A stretch of 27,957 nt of DNA from Bacillota bacterium (GTDB lineage Bacteria; Bacillota; UBA4882; UBA8346): positions 1 through 27,957 of the forward strand of contig JAEZKW010000234.1 of NCBI GenBank assembly GCA_023415375.1, read 5' to 3'. Made by a program: the position numbers and the translations under genes. The notes beneath the pieces were generated by a model. It was not told where the DNA came from and searched no databases. It saw nothing but the letters and a program-made list of their open reading frames with translations. This document shows positions 1 to 7,789 of this stretch, one piece after another. Position 1 is the stretch's first letter, and each line of letters opens with the position of its first letter.

Positions 1-921
1 CAAGCCGGGATGGCTGATCTTTATCAGACGACTTCCCAAAATATTACCATGCATATCGGCAATATTTATGAAGAAGGCGAACTTGAGCCGGAGGCAACTT
101 GTAAGGAATACTTACAAGTTCGTCAAGAAGGCGCACGGGAGATTCAGCGTAATATTAAATATTACAATTTAGAAGTTATCATTGCCGTCGGTTACCGGGT
201 TAGGTCACACCGTGGGACTCAGTTTCGACGTTGGGCAACAGCTTTACTTCGGGAGTATTTAGTTAAGGGTTTCACTATGGATGATCAGCGTCTAAAAGAA
301 GGACGTAATTTGGGCGCGGATTATTTTGACGAATTACTAGAACGGATTCGCGACATCCGGGCCAGTGAAAAAAGGTTTTATCAAAAGATCCGGGATATCT
401 ACGTGCTTTCTATCGATTATGATCCGAATGCACCTCAAACCAAGGAGTTTTTTCAAATTGTTCAAAATAAATTGCACTGGGCCATTACCGGTAAAACCGC
501 CGCCCAGTTGATAGCAGAACGGGTCGATGCTACGAAACCCAATATGGGCCTTACCACTTGGAAAGGTGCCAAAGTTCGTAAGGCGGATGTAACGATTGCC
601 AAAAATTATTTGAATGAAACCGAGATTCGCCAATTGAACCGTTTTGTAACGATGTATCTTGATTACGCAGAGAGCCAGGCAGAGCAAAATCTGCCGCTTT
701 ATATGAAGGATTGGCGGGAGAAACTGGATGCTTTTCTCCGTTTTAACGGCCGTGAAGTTTTGGACAACCCCGGTAAGGTTTCCATGGAGATCGCCCAAGC
801 TCTGGCGGAAGATGAATATGAAAAATTTCGACTAAACCGTTTGTGTGAGGAAGCGGAAGCTGAGAATGAGAAAGATGACGGGTTTGAGACGGCTGTGAAG
901 GAGATTGAGGAGAAAGATTAG
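1..921 (+). CDS. rhuM: RhuM family protein, 5' end cut off by window edge
   Basis: The reading frame is open from base 1 (Gln-Ala-Gly before the first ATG at 10) to the TAG at 919-921, so the gene starts outside the window; about 306 residues are visible. The opening residues (QAGMADLYQTTSQNITMHI) match the helix-turn-helix-like start of RhuM/virulence-protein homologues, which usually begins about 20 residues earlier with a WLTQ-type motif. The conserved core follows (VGYRVRSHRGTQFRRWA, then LLREYLVKGF). RhuM proteins are widespread next to restriction systems and prophage remnants; their biochemical role is not established. The C-terminus is acidic and rich in Glu/Asp/Lys. No partner gene is close; a hairpin repeat begins about 100 bases downstream. 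Family assignment is firm, function is not. Confidence 0.85.
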   Translation, partial: QAGMADLYQTTSQNITMHIGNIYEEGELEPEATCKEYLQVRQEGAREIQRNIKYYNLEVIIAVGYRVRSHRGTQFRRWATALLREYLVKGFTMDDQRLKEGRNLGADYFDELLERIRDIRASEKRFYQKIRDIYVLSIDYDPNAPQTKEFFQIVQNKLHWAITGKTAAQLIAERVDATKPNMGLTTWKGAKVRKADVTIAKNYLNETEIRQLNRFVTMYLDYAESQAEQNLPLYMKDWREKLDAFLRFNGREVLDNPGKVSMEIAQALAEDEYEKFRLNRLCEEAEAENEKDDGFETAVKEIEEKD

Positions 922-1028
922 GTGAGAGTAGGAGCCATAAGCCAATTGGTTGGGTTATTTTGATTGCCGGTATAAGGTTTCTTATGTCGGCTAATGATGC
1001 TAGGCGTTTTTGGGGCCATGACTCCGAT

Positions 1029-1380
1029 GTCGACAAGGGGACGTCACCCATCTCCCCGCGTGTTCTTTGGAACACGACACCCCTAGGGCCAAAGGGTATG
1101 GCCGCATACCCTTTGGAATCCCACGGCCCGGGGGCAAGTCCCCCGGGAACCCCCTTTATCCCCGGCCATCCATAGCCGGGGTTGTGAAAAGCATTTTTAG
1201 TGAGGACTTCGCTCTCCATGCAGGGACACGAACATCGTGTTCGTGCCCTACTAGGTTTTTGCTCTCCTGCCAACGGCAGTTTTTCCTCCGATAAAAGATG
1301 CCGCGCCGCCGACCTCCATGTCGGCGGTTGTTGCTTTTTCAAGGGAGCCTATATATCGGCACTCAGGAAGTCTATTATAC
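1029..1380 (+). repeat. Hairpin repeat copy 1 (left arm only)
   Basis: This is a left half-copy of the family that is complete at 1448-2060. It starts with the terminal sequence at 1029-1049 (gtcgac then ggggacgtcaccc). It then runs through a hairpin at 1091-1114 (aaagggtatg/catacccttt), a GC-rich hairpin around cccgggggc/gtcccccggg (about 1125-1150), a ccccggcc/ggccgggg-type hairpin (about 1160-1181), a stem from 1223 (cacgaaca/tgttcgtg), the ggcag...gccgcg stem and the gccgac/gtcggc hairpin near 1306-1327. Similarity to copy 5 continues through the linker to about 1380; the right arm is then missing. Reading frames through it on both strands change between copies and look non-coding. Confidence 0.85.
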
Positions 1381-1447
1381 ACTCAAGGAAGAATATAGCG
1401 ATGATGGAGAACACTGGGGAAAATGAGCAGTATTAGTGATTTAGAAT

Positions 1448-2060
1448 GCCGACAGGGGACGTCACCCACTCCCCTTGCAACCCCTAGGGTAAAAGGGTGT
1501 TACGGAACACCCTTTTAAATCCCGCCGCACGGGGAGATCCCCGTGACCCCCTTTATTCCCGGCCATCCATAGCCGGGGTTATGAAAAACATTTTTTAGTG
1601 AGAACTTTGCTCTCCATGCAGGGACGCGAACATCGTGTTCTTGCCCTACCAGGTTTTTGCTTTCCTGCCGACGGCAGTTTTTCATCCACGAAAAGATGCC
1701 GCGTCCGCCGACCTCCTTGTCGGTGGTTATAGTCCTTTCAAGAAGTTCCGTGAGCTTAATATTAAGGCCCAAAAGAAGACAGATTTGTGAGCTCCGAAAT
1801 GGTCGATAGGAGGTTGACCACGCGGCTTTGATCCAGGGATGGATCTAGCCGTCGGCCAACAGAACAGCCCAAGAAGACGACTACACGGATGTAGGAGTCA
1901 GTGAAATTGCGTAAGCTTCCTTCGACATTCAAGGATGAATGTCGCGATAGAGGGGAATCCCTGGGGGCACGGTGCCCCCGGGCGGCGGGATTCCAAAGGG
2001 TGCGCCGTTACACCCTTTGGCCTTGGAGGTGTAGGAGGGCGGGTGGCGCCTCCTATCGGC
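1448..2060 (+). repeat. Hairpin repeat copy 2 (complete, two-armed, 613 bp)
   Basis: The ends are inverted repeats: gccgacaggggacgtcaccc at 1448-1467 against gggtggcgcctcctatcggc at 2041-2060. The left arm (1448 to about 1735) and right arm (about 1790 to 2060) are inverted, diverged homologues separated by an A+T-richer linker of about 55 bp. Hairpins in order include 1491-1516 (aaaagggtgtt/aacaccctttt), cacgggg/ccccgtg, the ccggcc/ggccgg type, ggca-ttttc/gaaaa-tgcc, gccgac/gtcggt, then in the right arm ggtcga/tgacc, cggct-gatcca/tggatc-agccg, gacattc/gaatgtc and gggggcac/gtgccccc. No protein gene is convincing inside. Confidence 0.9.
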
Positions 2061-2135
2061 CCCAGCGGCATATTTGTATTGTCTTAACTTACTCAAATCT
2101 TACCAATCTTTGAATCCTGAGAATTCAAGTCAACC

Positions 2136-2327
2136 CTACCCGTTCATCTTGCTAATCTTGGCCTGATACTGATTGATCAGCTTATCCAGCTTGATACTGT
2201 AGGCGAGGACGGCGGAGTCGGTGCAGCCATGGACGGTGTAGATTTCATAGAGTCTTTTCCGTCCGGCGGCGATTTTCCGTTCCAGGGATTCGATTGATTC
2301 GATTGTTTCGGCGTGGGATTTTGACAT
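2136..2327 (-). CDS. Spo0E-family aspartyl-phosphate phosphatase
   Basis: A 63-residue protein. Spo0E-family proteins dephosphorylate Spo0A~P and so restrain entry into sporulation. The family pattern is clear: a first helix (ESIESLERKIAAGRKRLYEI), a turn with GCTDSAVLAYS, then the signature S-I-K-L-D followed by KLINQYQ, which matches the SxxLDxLI(x)xY consensus of this two-helix fold. A GTG at 2333 is in frame, but the ATG at 2327 is the better start because AAAGGTG (2331-2337, minus strand) lies just upstream. It stands alone between repeat copy 2 and a long intergenic region. It is the strongest sign that the host forms endospores. The exact target (Spo0A or another response regulator) is not shown by the sequence. 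Confidence 0.85.
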   Translation of the reverse strand: MSKSHAETIESIESLERKIAAGRKRLYEIYTVHGCTDSAVLAYSIKLDKLINQYQAKISKMNG

Positions 2328-2998
2328 GGGCACCTTTTTCGTTATGAGTTATTGGTTCCTGGTTGTTTGGTATTAGTTAGTAGTACCTAGTTTTTAGTTA
2401 TTTGTTGTTTGTTATTCGTTTTTGATTATTGGTATTGGCTATCGTTAGTTGTTGGTAATTATTTATTTATGGGTTATTCGTTGCTGGTAAATCGTGAGTG
2501 GTAAGACGGATGGAACGATTGCTTTGGGTTTTAAAAATCATGGGGTGTAAAACAAGGCTCTGGAAATAGGCTCAAAAGCCTCAATTTATTTGGAGATTTG
2601 AAATCTATTTTGTAATAATCTTTCCATTCAATTTTTTAGATGCGCAGGATTTTTAAGGGTTCCGACTATTTTTTCCCTTTTCCCTTTTCTATTTTTCTTT
2701 TTTTAATGTTATAATGGAAATAATTGAGATTTTAACCAATTTCCATTCAAACCGATACTTATGGATCATACAAATCGGTGTAATGAGCTAAGCTCATTGA
2801 ATCGTTAAGTTGCATCCTATCAATGAATAGACTTTGAATGCAATTTGGTTTAAATACTAGGTTGCATCATAAATAATATACTTTTGAATGTAACTTAGTA
2901 TTAGGCAATTACAAGACCAAGGCAGCAAAAGTGCGCGAGTGCGCAAGCAAATTTGGGCCGGTGGTTTTTGTTGTGTGTTTTTGTTTTAAATTGAGTGA
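2328..2998. other. Long intergenic region with degenerate GTT-rich tract and palindromes
   Basis: No gene is seen. From 2338 to about 2495 the plus strand is a degenerate low-complexity run built on GTTATTGG/GTTAGT/GTTTG words; on the minus strand this is an A+C-rich, unstructured leader just upstream of the Spo0E-like gene. Further right lie an inverted pair accgat (2751-2756) and atcggt (2774-2779), a perfect 17-bp palindrome at 2782-2798 (aatgagct-a-agctcatt), and two imperfect direct copies of a gttgcatc...tttgaatg block (about 2809-2846 and 2863-2899), each with inverted ends (ttgcat/atgcaa; gttgcat/atgtaac). These could be regulatory sites for the repressor gene downstream. Confidence 0.5.
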
Positions 2999-2999
2999 A

Positions 3000-3039
3000 T
3001 TGTTTGCAATTGCAATTTTATTATAATTACAAATTGTAA
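3000..3039 (+). promoter_or_regulatory. Promoter and palindromic operators of the repressor gene
   Basis: A -35-like TTGTTT (3000-3005) and a perfect TATAAT (3022-3027) are 16 bp apart. Two palindromes overlap this promoter: TTGCAATTGCAA at 3004-3015, between the boxes, and the odd palindrome TTACAA-A-TTGTAA at 3027-3039, just downstream of the -10. The layout suggests autoregulation by the helix-turn-helix protein encoded next. Binding is inferred, not shown. Confidence 0.6.
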
Positions 3040-3065
3040 AAATGTCAAGGAGTAACAATTACAAA

Positions 3066-3566
3066 ATGCAAAATGTTTCAATTGGAGAACGTGTTGAAAA
3101 ATTTATAGAAACTGTCAGATTAGAACGTAAAGATTTTGGATTGAAAATAAATATGAGTCAAGCTAGTATTTCACGTATTATAAGAAATAAAACAAAACCT
3201 TCTGATGGATTTTTACGAGCTTTGACAATTCATTTTGCAGCTAACCCCGATTGGATATTAACCGGAGAAGGCGAGATGTTTTTCGGAGCGAAGGAATATA
3301 TCGGCAGTGGTATTAAGTTATTTGGGGATCAGGAAATGTGTAAAGGGTTGGCGAATGTGCTGGAAGATCCGGGATTTGCTAAATTTAATGCTTTGCTAAC
3401 GGCGGGAGATATCGTTAAAAATGATATTGATGAGGAATTGGCGGCTTATTTGCGATATATATTGAAGATGTGGCATGCGGGAGAAAGAGATCGACATTGG
3501 GTGATGGGGCAATTGGCGAGAGCATTTGAGGATGTGGGGGGAGAGGTTAACGAAAGGAAAGGATAA
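3066..3566 (+). CDS. CI/XRE-like helix-turn-helix repressor
   Basis: A 166-residue DNA-binding protein. The first 65 residues form a lambda-repressor-like fold: VSIGERVEKFIETVRLER, then the helix-turn-helix around INMSQASISRIIRNKTKPS, then the LxxLTIHFAANPDWILTGEG segment typical of prophage CI-type and restriction-island regulators. The rest is helical with no recognised catalytic dyad, so LexA-like self-cleavage is not supported. An ATG at 3042 is in frame, but AAGGAG at 3047-3052 lies downstream of it and points to 3066 (13-nt spacing, a little long). It is the first gene of the A+T-rich island, directly upstream of hsdM on the same strand, and probably controls itself and perhaps the restriction genes. 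Confidence 0.75.
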   Translation: MQNVSIGERVEKFIETVRLERKDFGLKINMSQASISRIIRNKTKPSDGFLRALTIHFAANPDWILTGEGEMFFGAKEYIGSGIKLFGDQEMCKGLANVLEDPGFAKFNALLTAGDIVKNDIDEELAAYLRYILKMWHAGERDRHWVMGQLARAFEDVGGEVNERKG

Positions 3567-3667
3567 ATGAAGGACCCATTCAATTTTGAAGGGAGCCTAT
3601 TTTATTTGGGAAAAAGGATTGCAAAATTGGAATGAAAATAGAAAAATGAGCTCTAAAATTTTTTGTA

Positions 3668-3706
3668 AAAAAGGTTCTAAATATTTATTGGAGAAGAAAC
3701 CTTTTT
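3668..3706 (+). terminator. Weak terminator-like hairpin between repressor and hsdM
   Basis: The stem aaaaaggtt (3668-3676) pairs with aaccttttt (3698-3706) across a 21-nt loop. The stem is A+T-rich and its T-run is part of the stem, so it would be a weak terminator or attenuator separating the repressor transcript from the hsd operon. Confidence 0.3.
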
Positions 3707-3790
3707 ATTAGAAAATATATTTTTTACGCGAGGAAGAGGCACTTTTTTGATTTTATCTCAAGTTGCAATAATAAAATGAGGAGAACAAGT

Positions 3791-5428
3791 ATGATTGCAG
3801 AAGAAACTGAATTTCTAAAAGAACTTGAAAGTAAACTTTGGGCATCAGCCAACAAACTGCTTCCACACCTTTCGGCAGCAAACTACAAGCATGTTATGTT
3901 AGGGCTGATATTCCTCAAATATGTTTCCGATGCCTTTGATGTTCGTGTGGAAGAATTAAAGAAAGAATTTGCTGATCCTGAAGCTGATTATTATTTAGGT
4001 GAAGATGCAGATGAAGACTTTATAAAGGCAGAATTGGAAAACCGCGATTATTATACGGAAAAAAACGTCTTTTGGGTGCCGGAACCAGCCCGTTGGAAAA
4101 ACATAGAACAAAACTGCCGTCTCCCCATTGGAGAGAAATTGCCGTGGGGTGTTGAGTTCAAAGGTGTTGGTAAATTGCTTGATGATGCGATGACGATTGT
4201 AGAAAAAGAAAACCCTAAACTTAAAAATATCCTGTACAAAGATTATGCCCGCGAAGGTATTGAAGATTCCAAGTTAGGAAGTCTAATCACCGAAATTGTG
4301 AGTACGATTCCTTTTACATATTCATCCCTCAATTCTAAAGATATCCTCGGCCATGTTTATGAATATTTTCTGGGTGAATTCGCCAGCGCGGAAGGGAAAA
4401 AAGGCGGTCAATTCTATACACCTAAATCGATTGTATCGTTAATCGTTGAAATACTGCAACCATTTCATGGTCGCGTATATGACCCTGCTATGGGCAGCGG
4501 AGGATTTTTTGTACAGAGCGAAAGGTTTATTGAAACATATGGCGGACGTATAGGAAGTATTGCAGTTTATGGACAAGAATCCAATCGAATTACCTGGAAA
4601 CTTGCAGCGATGAATATGGCAATCCGTGGTATTGATTTTAATTTTGGGAATGAAGAAGCGGATACCTTTTTGCGCGACCTACACCCCGACTTGCGAGCGG
4701 ATTATGTCATGGCCAACCCGCCCTTCAATCAGGATGAATGGTGGGATGCAAAACTTGAGAATGATAAGCGTTGGGAATATGGCACACCACCACAGCGAAA
4801 CGCTAATTTTGCCTGGCTCCAACATATGCTCTATCATTTGGCGCAAAATGGTTCTATGGGTCTTTTATTGGCAAATGGTTCGATGAGTAGCGCTACCAGT
4901 GGCGAAGGAGAAATCCGCCAAAAACTTATTGAGAAGGATCGGGTAGAGTGCATGATTGCTCTTCCGGGACAACTCTTTACCAATACCCAAATTCCGGCCT
5001 GCATCTGGTTTCTAACCAAGAATAAAGAAGAGCGCGACACGCCTACCGGTAAATTTCGTAAACGAACCGGGGAAGTACTTTTTATCGATGCCCGCAACAT
5101 GGGACAGATGGCCACTCGGATACAACGTGTGTTCAGTGAAGCGGATATTCAAACCATTTCTCAAACTGTTCTTAACTGGAAAACAGGCAATGGATATAAG
5201 GATGTGGCTGGCTTTTGTAAATCAGCAACCTTTGCAGAGATTAAGGCCAATGGGTTTGTGCTTACCCCAGGGAGATATGTTGGTGCTGTTGATGTAAAGG
5301 AAGATAGTGAACCCTTTGAAGAAAAGATGAAAAGACTGACCCAAACCCTATCGACACAGTTTGGTGAAGGAGCAAAATTGGAAGCTGAGATTAAGAAACA
5401 GCTGGAGGGGTTGGGGTATGAGATCTAA
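3791..5428 (+). CDS. hsdM: Type I restriction-modification methyltransferase subunit HsdM
   Basis: A 545-residue N6-adenine methyltransferase subunit of a type I system; with HsdS it methylates the recognition site using S-adenosylmethionine. The N-terminal helical HsdM domain is present (LWASANKLLPHL, then LGLIFLKYVSDAFD). It is followed by GGQFYTPKSIVSLIVEIL, SAM-binding motif I DPAMGSGG at about residues 231-238, and catalytic motif IV NPPF at about 309-312. Length and motif order are normal, so the subunit looks active. An upstream ATG at 3776 is in frame, but AGGAG (3779-3783) sits 7 nt before the ATG at 3791, which is the likely start. The 3' end overlaps hsdS. Confidence 0.96.
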   Translation: MIAEETEFLKELESKLWASANKLLPHLSAANYKHVMLGLIFLKYVSDAFDVRVEELKKEFADPEADYYLGEDADEDFIKAELENRDYYTEKNVFWVPEPARWKNIEQNCRLPIGEKLPWGVEFKGVGKLLDDAMTIVEKENPKLKNILYKDYAREGIEDSKLGSLITEIVSTIPFTYSSLNSKDILGHVYEYFLGEFASAEGKKGGQFYTPKSIVSLIVEILQPFHGRVYDPAMGSGGFFVQSERFIETYGGRIGSIAVYGQESNRITWKLAAMNMAIRGIDFNFGNEEADTFLRDLHPDLRADYVMANPPFNQDEWWDAKLENDKRWEYGTPPQRNANFAWLQHMLYHLAQNGSMGLLLANGSMSSATSGEGEIRQKLIEKDRVECMIALPGQLFTNTQIPACIWFLTKNKEERDTPTGKFRKRTGEVLFIDARNMGQMATRIQRVFSEADIQTISQTVLNWKTGNGYKDVAGFCKSATFAEIKANGFVLTPGRYVGAVDVKEDSEPFEEKMKRLTQTLSTQFGEGAKLEAEIKKQLEGLGYEI

Positions 5429-6758
5429 ATGGCCTGAAATCCTAATTGATGATCTTAAAGCGAATACAAAAAATGCAATTGCGATGGGACCTTTTGGCTC
5501 AAGAATAAAGGCAGAAAATTTTGTTGTTTCAGGTATTCCAGTAATAAAGGGAGGAAATCTAACAGGCGATTTTTTGAATGAAGAAAGTTATGATTTTTTA
5601 ACTGAAGATAAAGCTAACGAGCTTTCTGCATCAAATGCTTTTCGAAGAGATATTGTAATTACTCACCGGGGTACCATAGGACAAGTTGGGATCATCCCAG
5701 ATAATTCAAACTATGATAGGTATGTTGTTTCTCAAAGCCAATTAAAGGTCACTCTTGATCAGAATAAAGTTAATCCGTATTTTGTATACTACTTTCTTCG
5801 TTCGCCTATGGGCCAACAACGCCTTTTACAGAATACTTCCCAAGTTGGAGTACCAGCGATTGCACAAGCATCTACCTCCGTAAAAGCGATTTGCGTCCCT
5901 TGCCCAGAACGAACGATGCAAGATTCGATTGCAAATTTTTTATTGCTAGTAGACAATAAGATTTCCCTCAATCGCAAGACTAACGAAACCCTAGAGCAGA
6001 TCGCCCAAGCCTTATTTAAATCTTGGTTCGTCGATTTTGATCCTGTTAAGGCCAAAGCCGAAGGCCATCAATTGGTAGGGATGGATGAAAAAACTGCTGC
6101 TTTATTTCCTGATAGTTTTGAAGAGTCGGAATTGGGAATGATTCCGAAGGGGTGGACTTGGCAAGCCCTCTATGATACAGCTGAATATATGAATGGAGAG
6201 GCATTTAAAGATTCTGATTTTTCTAAAGGGAATACAGGATTGCCGATTATTAAAATTGTAGAGCTAAAGCAAGGTATATCAAATACAACGAAATATACTA
6301 AAAAAAATGTAAATGATAAATATCTCACCGATGATGGTGATGTTTTATATTCATGGTCTGGAAGTCCAGAAACATCACTTGAGATATTTAAATGGTTTGG
6401 TGGGAAAGGTTGGCTAAATCAACATATATTCAAATTAAGCTTTACTAGTAAAAAACAAGAGTATTTCACGTATTTTTTACTCAAACAAATGAAGCCAATT
6501 CTTGTAGAAACTGCAAAACTGAAACAAACGACTGGATTAGGACATATTACAGTGCAAGATATGAAACGAATAATGATTCCTTATCCTACTGACGAAATAC
6601 TGAATGCCTTTTCATATTATGTCGGCTATTTCTATGAGTATGAATCAATACTAAGGAGAGAAATCATTACTTTAACTAATATTCGCGACACTCTTCTCCC
6701 TAAACTCTTTTCTGGTGAAATTAACTTATCCGAAGCCGAAGAAGAGGTGGGGGAATAA
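5418..6758 (+). CDS. hsdS: Type I restriction-modification specificity subunit HsdS
   Basis: A 446-residue DNA-recognition subunit. It has the usual two-fold build: target recognition domain 1 (about 1-165, with GPFGSRIKAENF and IPVIKGGNL), a central conserved helical spacer (LVDNKISLNRKTNETLEQIA then FKSWFVDFDPVKAKAEG), target recognition domain 2 (about 240-400, opening with the typical ELGMIPKGW) and the C-terminal conserved helix ending RDTLLPKLFSGEI. The two recognition domains predict a bipartite target; its sequence cannot be read from the protein. The ATG at 5418 overlaps the end of hsdM by 11 nt and follows a G-rich Shine-Dalgarno-like stretch; a longer upstream start would run through hsdM and is unlikely. 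The stop codon shares one base with the next start. Confidence 0.95.
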   Translation: MRSKWPEILIDDLKANTKNAIAMGPFGSRIKAENFVVSGIPVIKGGNLTGDFLNEESYDFLTEDKANELSASNAFRRDIVITHRGTIGQVGIIPDNSNYDRYVVSQSQLKVTLDQNKVNPYFVYYFLRSPMGQQRLLQNTSQVGVPAIAQASTSVKAICVPCPERTMQDSIANFLLLVDNKISLNRKTNETLEQIAQALFKSWFVDFDPVKAKAEGHQLVGMDEKTAALFPDSFEESELGMIPKGWTWQALYDTAEYMNGEAFKDSDFSKGNTGLPIIKIVELKQGISNTTKYTKKNVNDKYLTDDGDVLYSWSGSPETSLEIFKWFGGKGWLNQHIFKLSFTSKKQEYFTYFLLKQMKPILVETAKLKQTTGLGHITVQDMKRIMIPYPTDEILNAFSYYVGYFYEYESILRREIITLTNIRDTLLPKLFSGEINLSEAEEEVGE

Positions 6759-7786
6759 TGAGTAATATGGAATATCTTAGAGAATTATTTCATGAATGGT
6801 TAAATAGCGAAGGTATTGTGGATATTGCCGGTTATTATTTTGATAGAGATAATATTTTACAAACTCTAGATGAGGAAGGTTACAAAGAAGCTTTTGTACA
6901 GTGGCTTGAGGACAGACAAGATGCAATGCTAAATAAGGCGAATGAAATCTTAGAACAAAGTGGCCAGATTGATCGCTTCAGGTTACTACAAGAAACTTAT
7001 CGGAGAGGCGCAGTTATACCTTTTGTGGGAGCTGGACTTTCTATATCGAGTGGATATCCTGGTTGGACGAACTTTCTATATAAATTGCTTCAGGAAACCC
7101 GACTTGAAAAAAAAGAATTGGATATACTCATTTCTTCCGGACAATATGAAGAGGCGGCCCAAAGAATTCATGATAATATGCCAAATGGTGCATTTTTAGA
7201 AGCATTGGAAAATAACTTCGGATGTAATCATAAACTAGTTGGACCGGTACAACGCTTACCCTTTTTATTTTCACAGTCAGTAATAACAACCAATTTTGAT
7301 AATGTACTTTATCGTTGCTATGAGAATGCGGAAAAACCTTTTAGTGAGGGTTTACTTGGCGCTCAAGCGCTGGATCTACCACGTAAATTAGGGGAAGGTA
7401 AACATGTTCTTATTAAATTACACGGGAAGTCAGACTCTAACCGGGATCGAGTTCTCACAAAGCAAGAATATGATCGGCACTACAAGGATGAGAATACCCT
7501 TGAACAGGTAATTGAGGCCTGTTGTAATAAAACATTACTCTTCTTAGGATGTAGTTTGAAAGTCGATAGAACTCTCAAAGCAATGGCAAGTATTATGCAG
7601 AGGAAAGGTATTGATAATGTTCCAAGGCACTATGCTTTTATCAGTATAAAAGACACTGATGACAAACTTACTCGAAGAGATCAATTATCCGAAAGTAACA
7701 TTTTCCCTATCTGGTATTCCGATGATGAAGATCACGATGAATGCATAGAAGCATTATTAACAAAATTAGCAGAAGGGGCTGAGTAA
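6758..7786 (+). CDS. SIR2-domain protein embedded in the type I operon
   Basis: A 342-residue SIR2-family protein. SIR2 defence effectors (Thoeris ThsA, DSR, SIR2-APAZ) hydrolyse NAD+ and stop infected cells. The NAD-binding loop GAGLS is at residues 91-95 (context VIPFVGAGLSISSGYPGW), TTNFDN at 177-182 carries the Asn/Asp pair, the catalytic His of KLHG is residue 222, and LLFLGCS follows near 262. About 80 N-terminal residues form a helical extension of unknown role. No membrane segment is seen, and no C-terminal sensor of the ThsA SLOG type is evident. The start overlaps the hsdS stop by one base and the gene ends 3 nt before hsdR, so translation is coupled and it belongs to the operon. 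Catalytic activity and its trigger are inferred. Confidence 0.85.
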   Translation: MSNMEYLRELFHEWLNSEGIVDIAGYYFDRDNILQTLDEEGYKEAFVQWLEDRQDAMLNKANEILEQSGQIDRFRLLQETYRRGAVIPFVGAGLSISSGYPGWTNFLYKLLQETRLEKKELDILISSGQYEEAAQRIHDNMPNGAFLEALENNFGCNHKLVGPVQRLPFLFSQSVITTNFDNVLYRCYENAEKPFSEGLLGAQALDLPRKLGEGKHVLIKLHGKSDSNRDRVLTKQEYDRHYKDENTLEQVIEACCNKTLLFLGCSLKVDRTLKAMASIMQRKGIDNVPRHYAFISIKDTDDKLTRRDQLSESNIFPIWYSDDEDHDECIEALLTKLAEGAE

Positions 7787-7789
7787 TTA

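Noticed and set aside
743..1342. Long open frames through repeat copy 1, both strands
   Set aside because: The frames cross inverted hairpins, lack ribosome-binding sites, and their products differ between copies because of indels; composition is that of a structured non-coding repeat.
1029..2060. CRISPR array
   Set aside because: The repeats are 600-700 bp, few, and themselves structured; there are no short regular repeats with unique spacers and no cas genes.
1448..2060. Group II intron or integron attC site
   Set aside because: No GUGYG-type 5' end, no recognisable domain V, no reverse transcriptase; and no GTTRRRY/RYYYAAC core sites or integron integrase.
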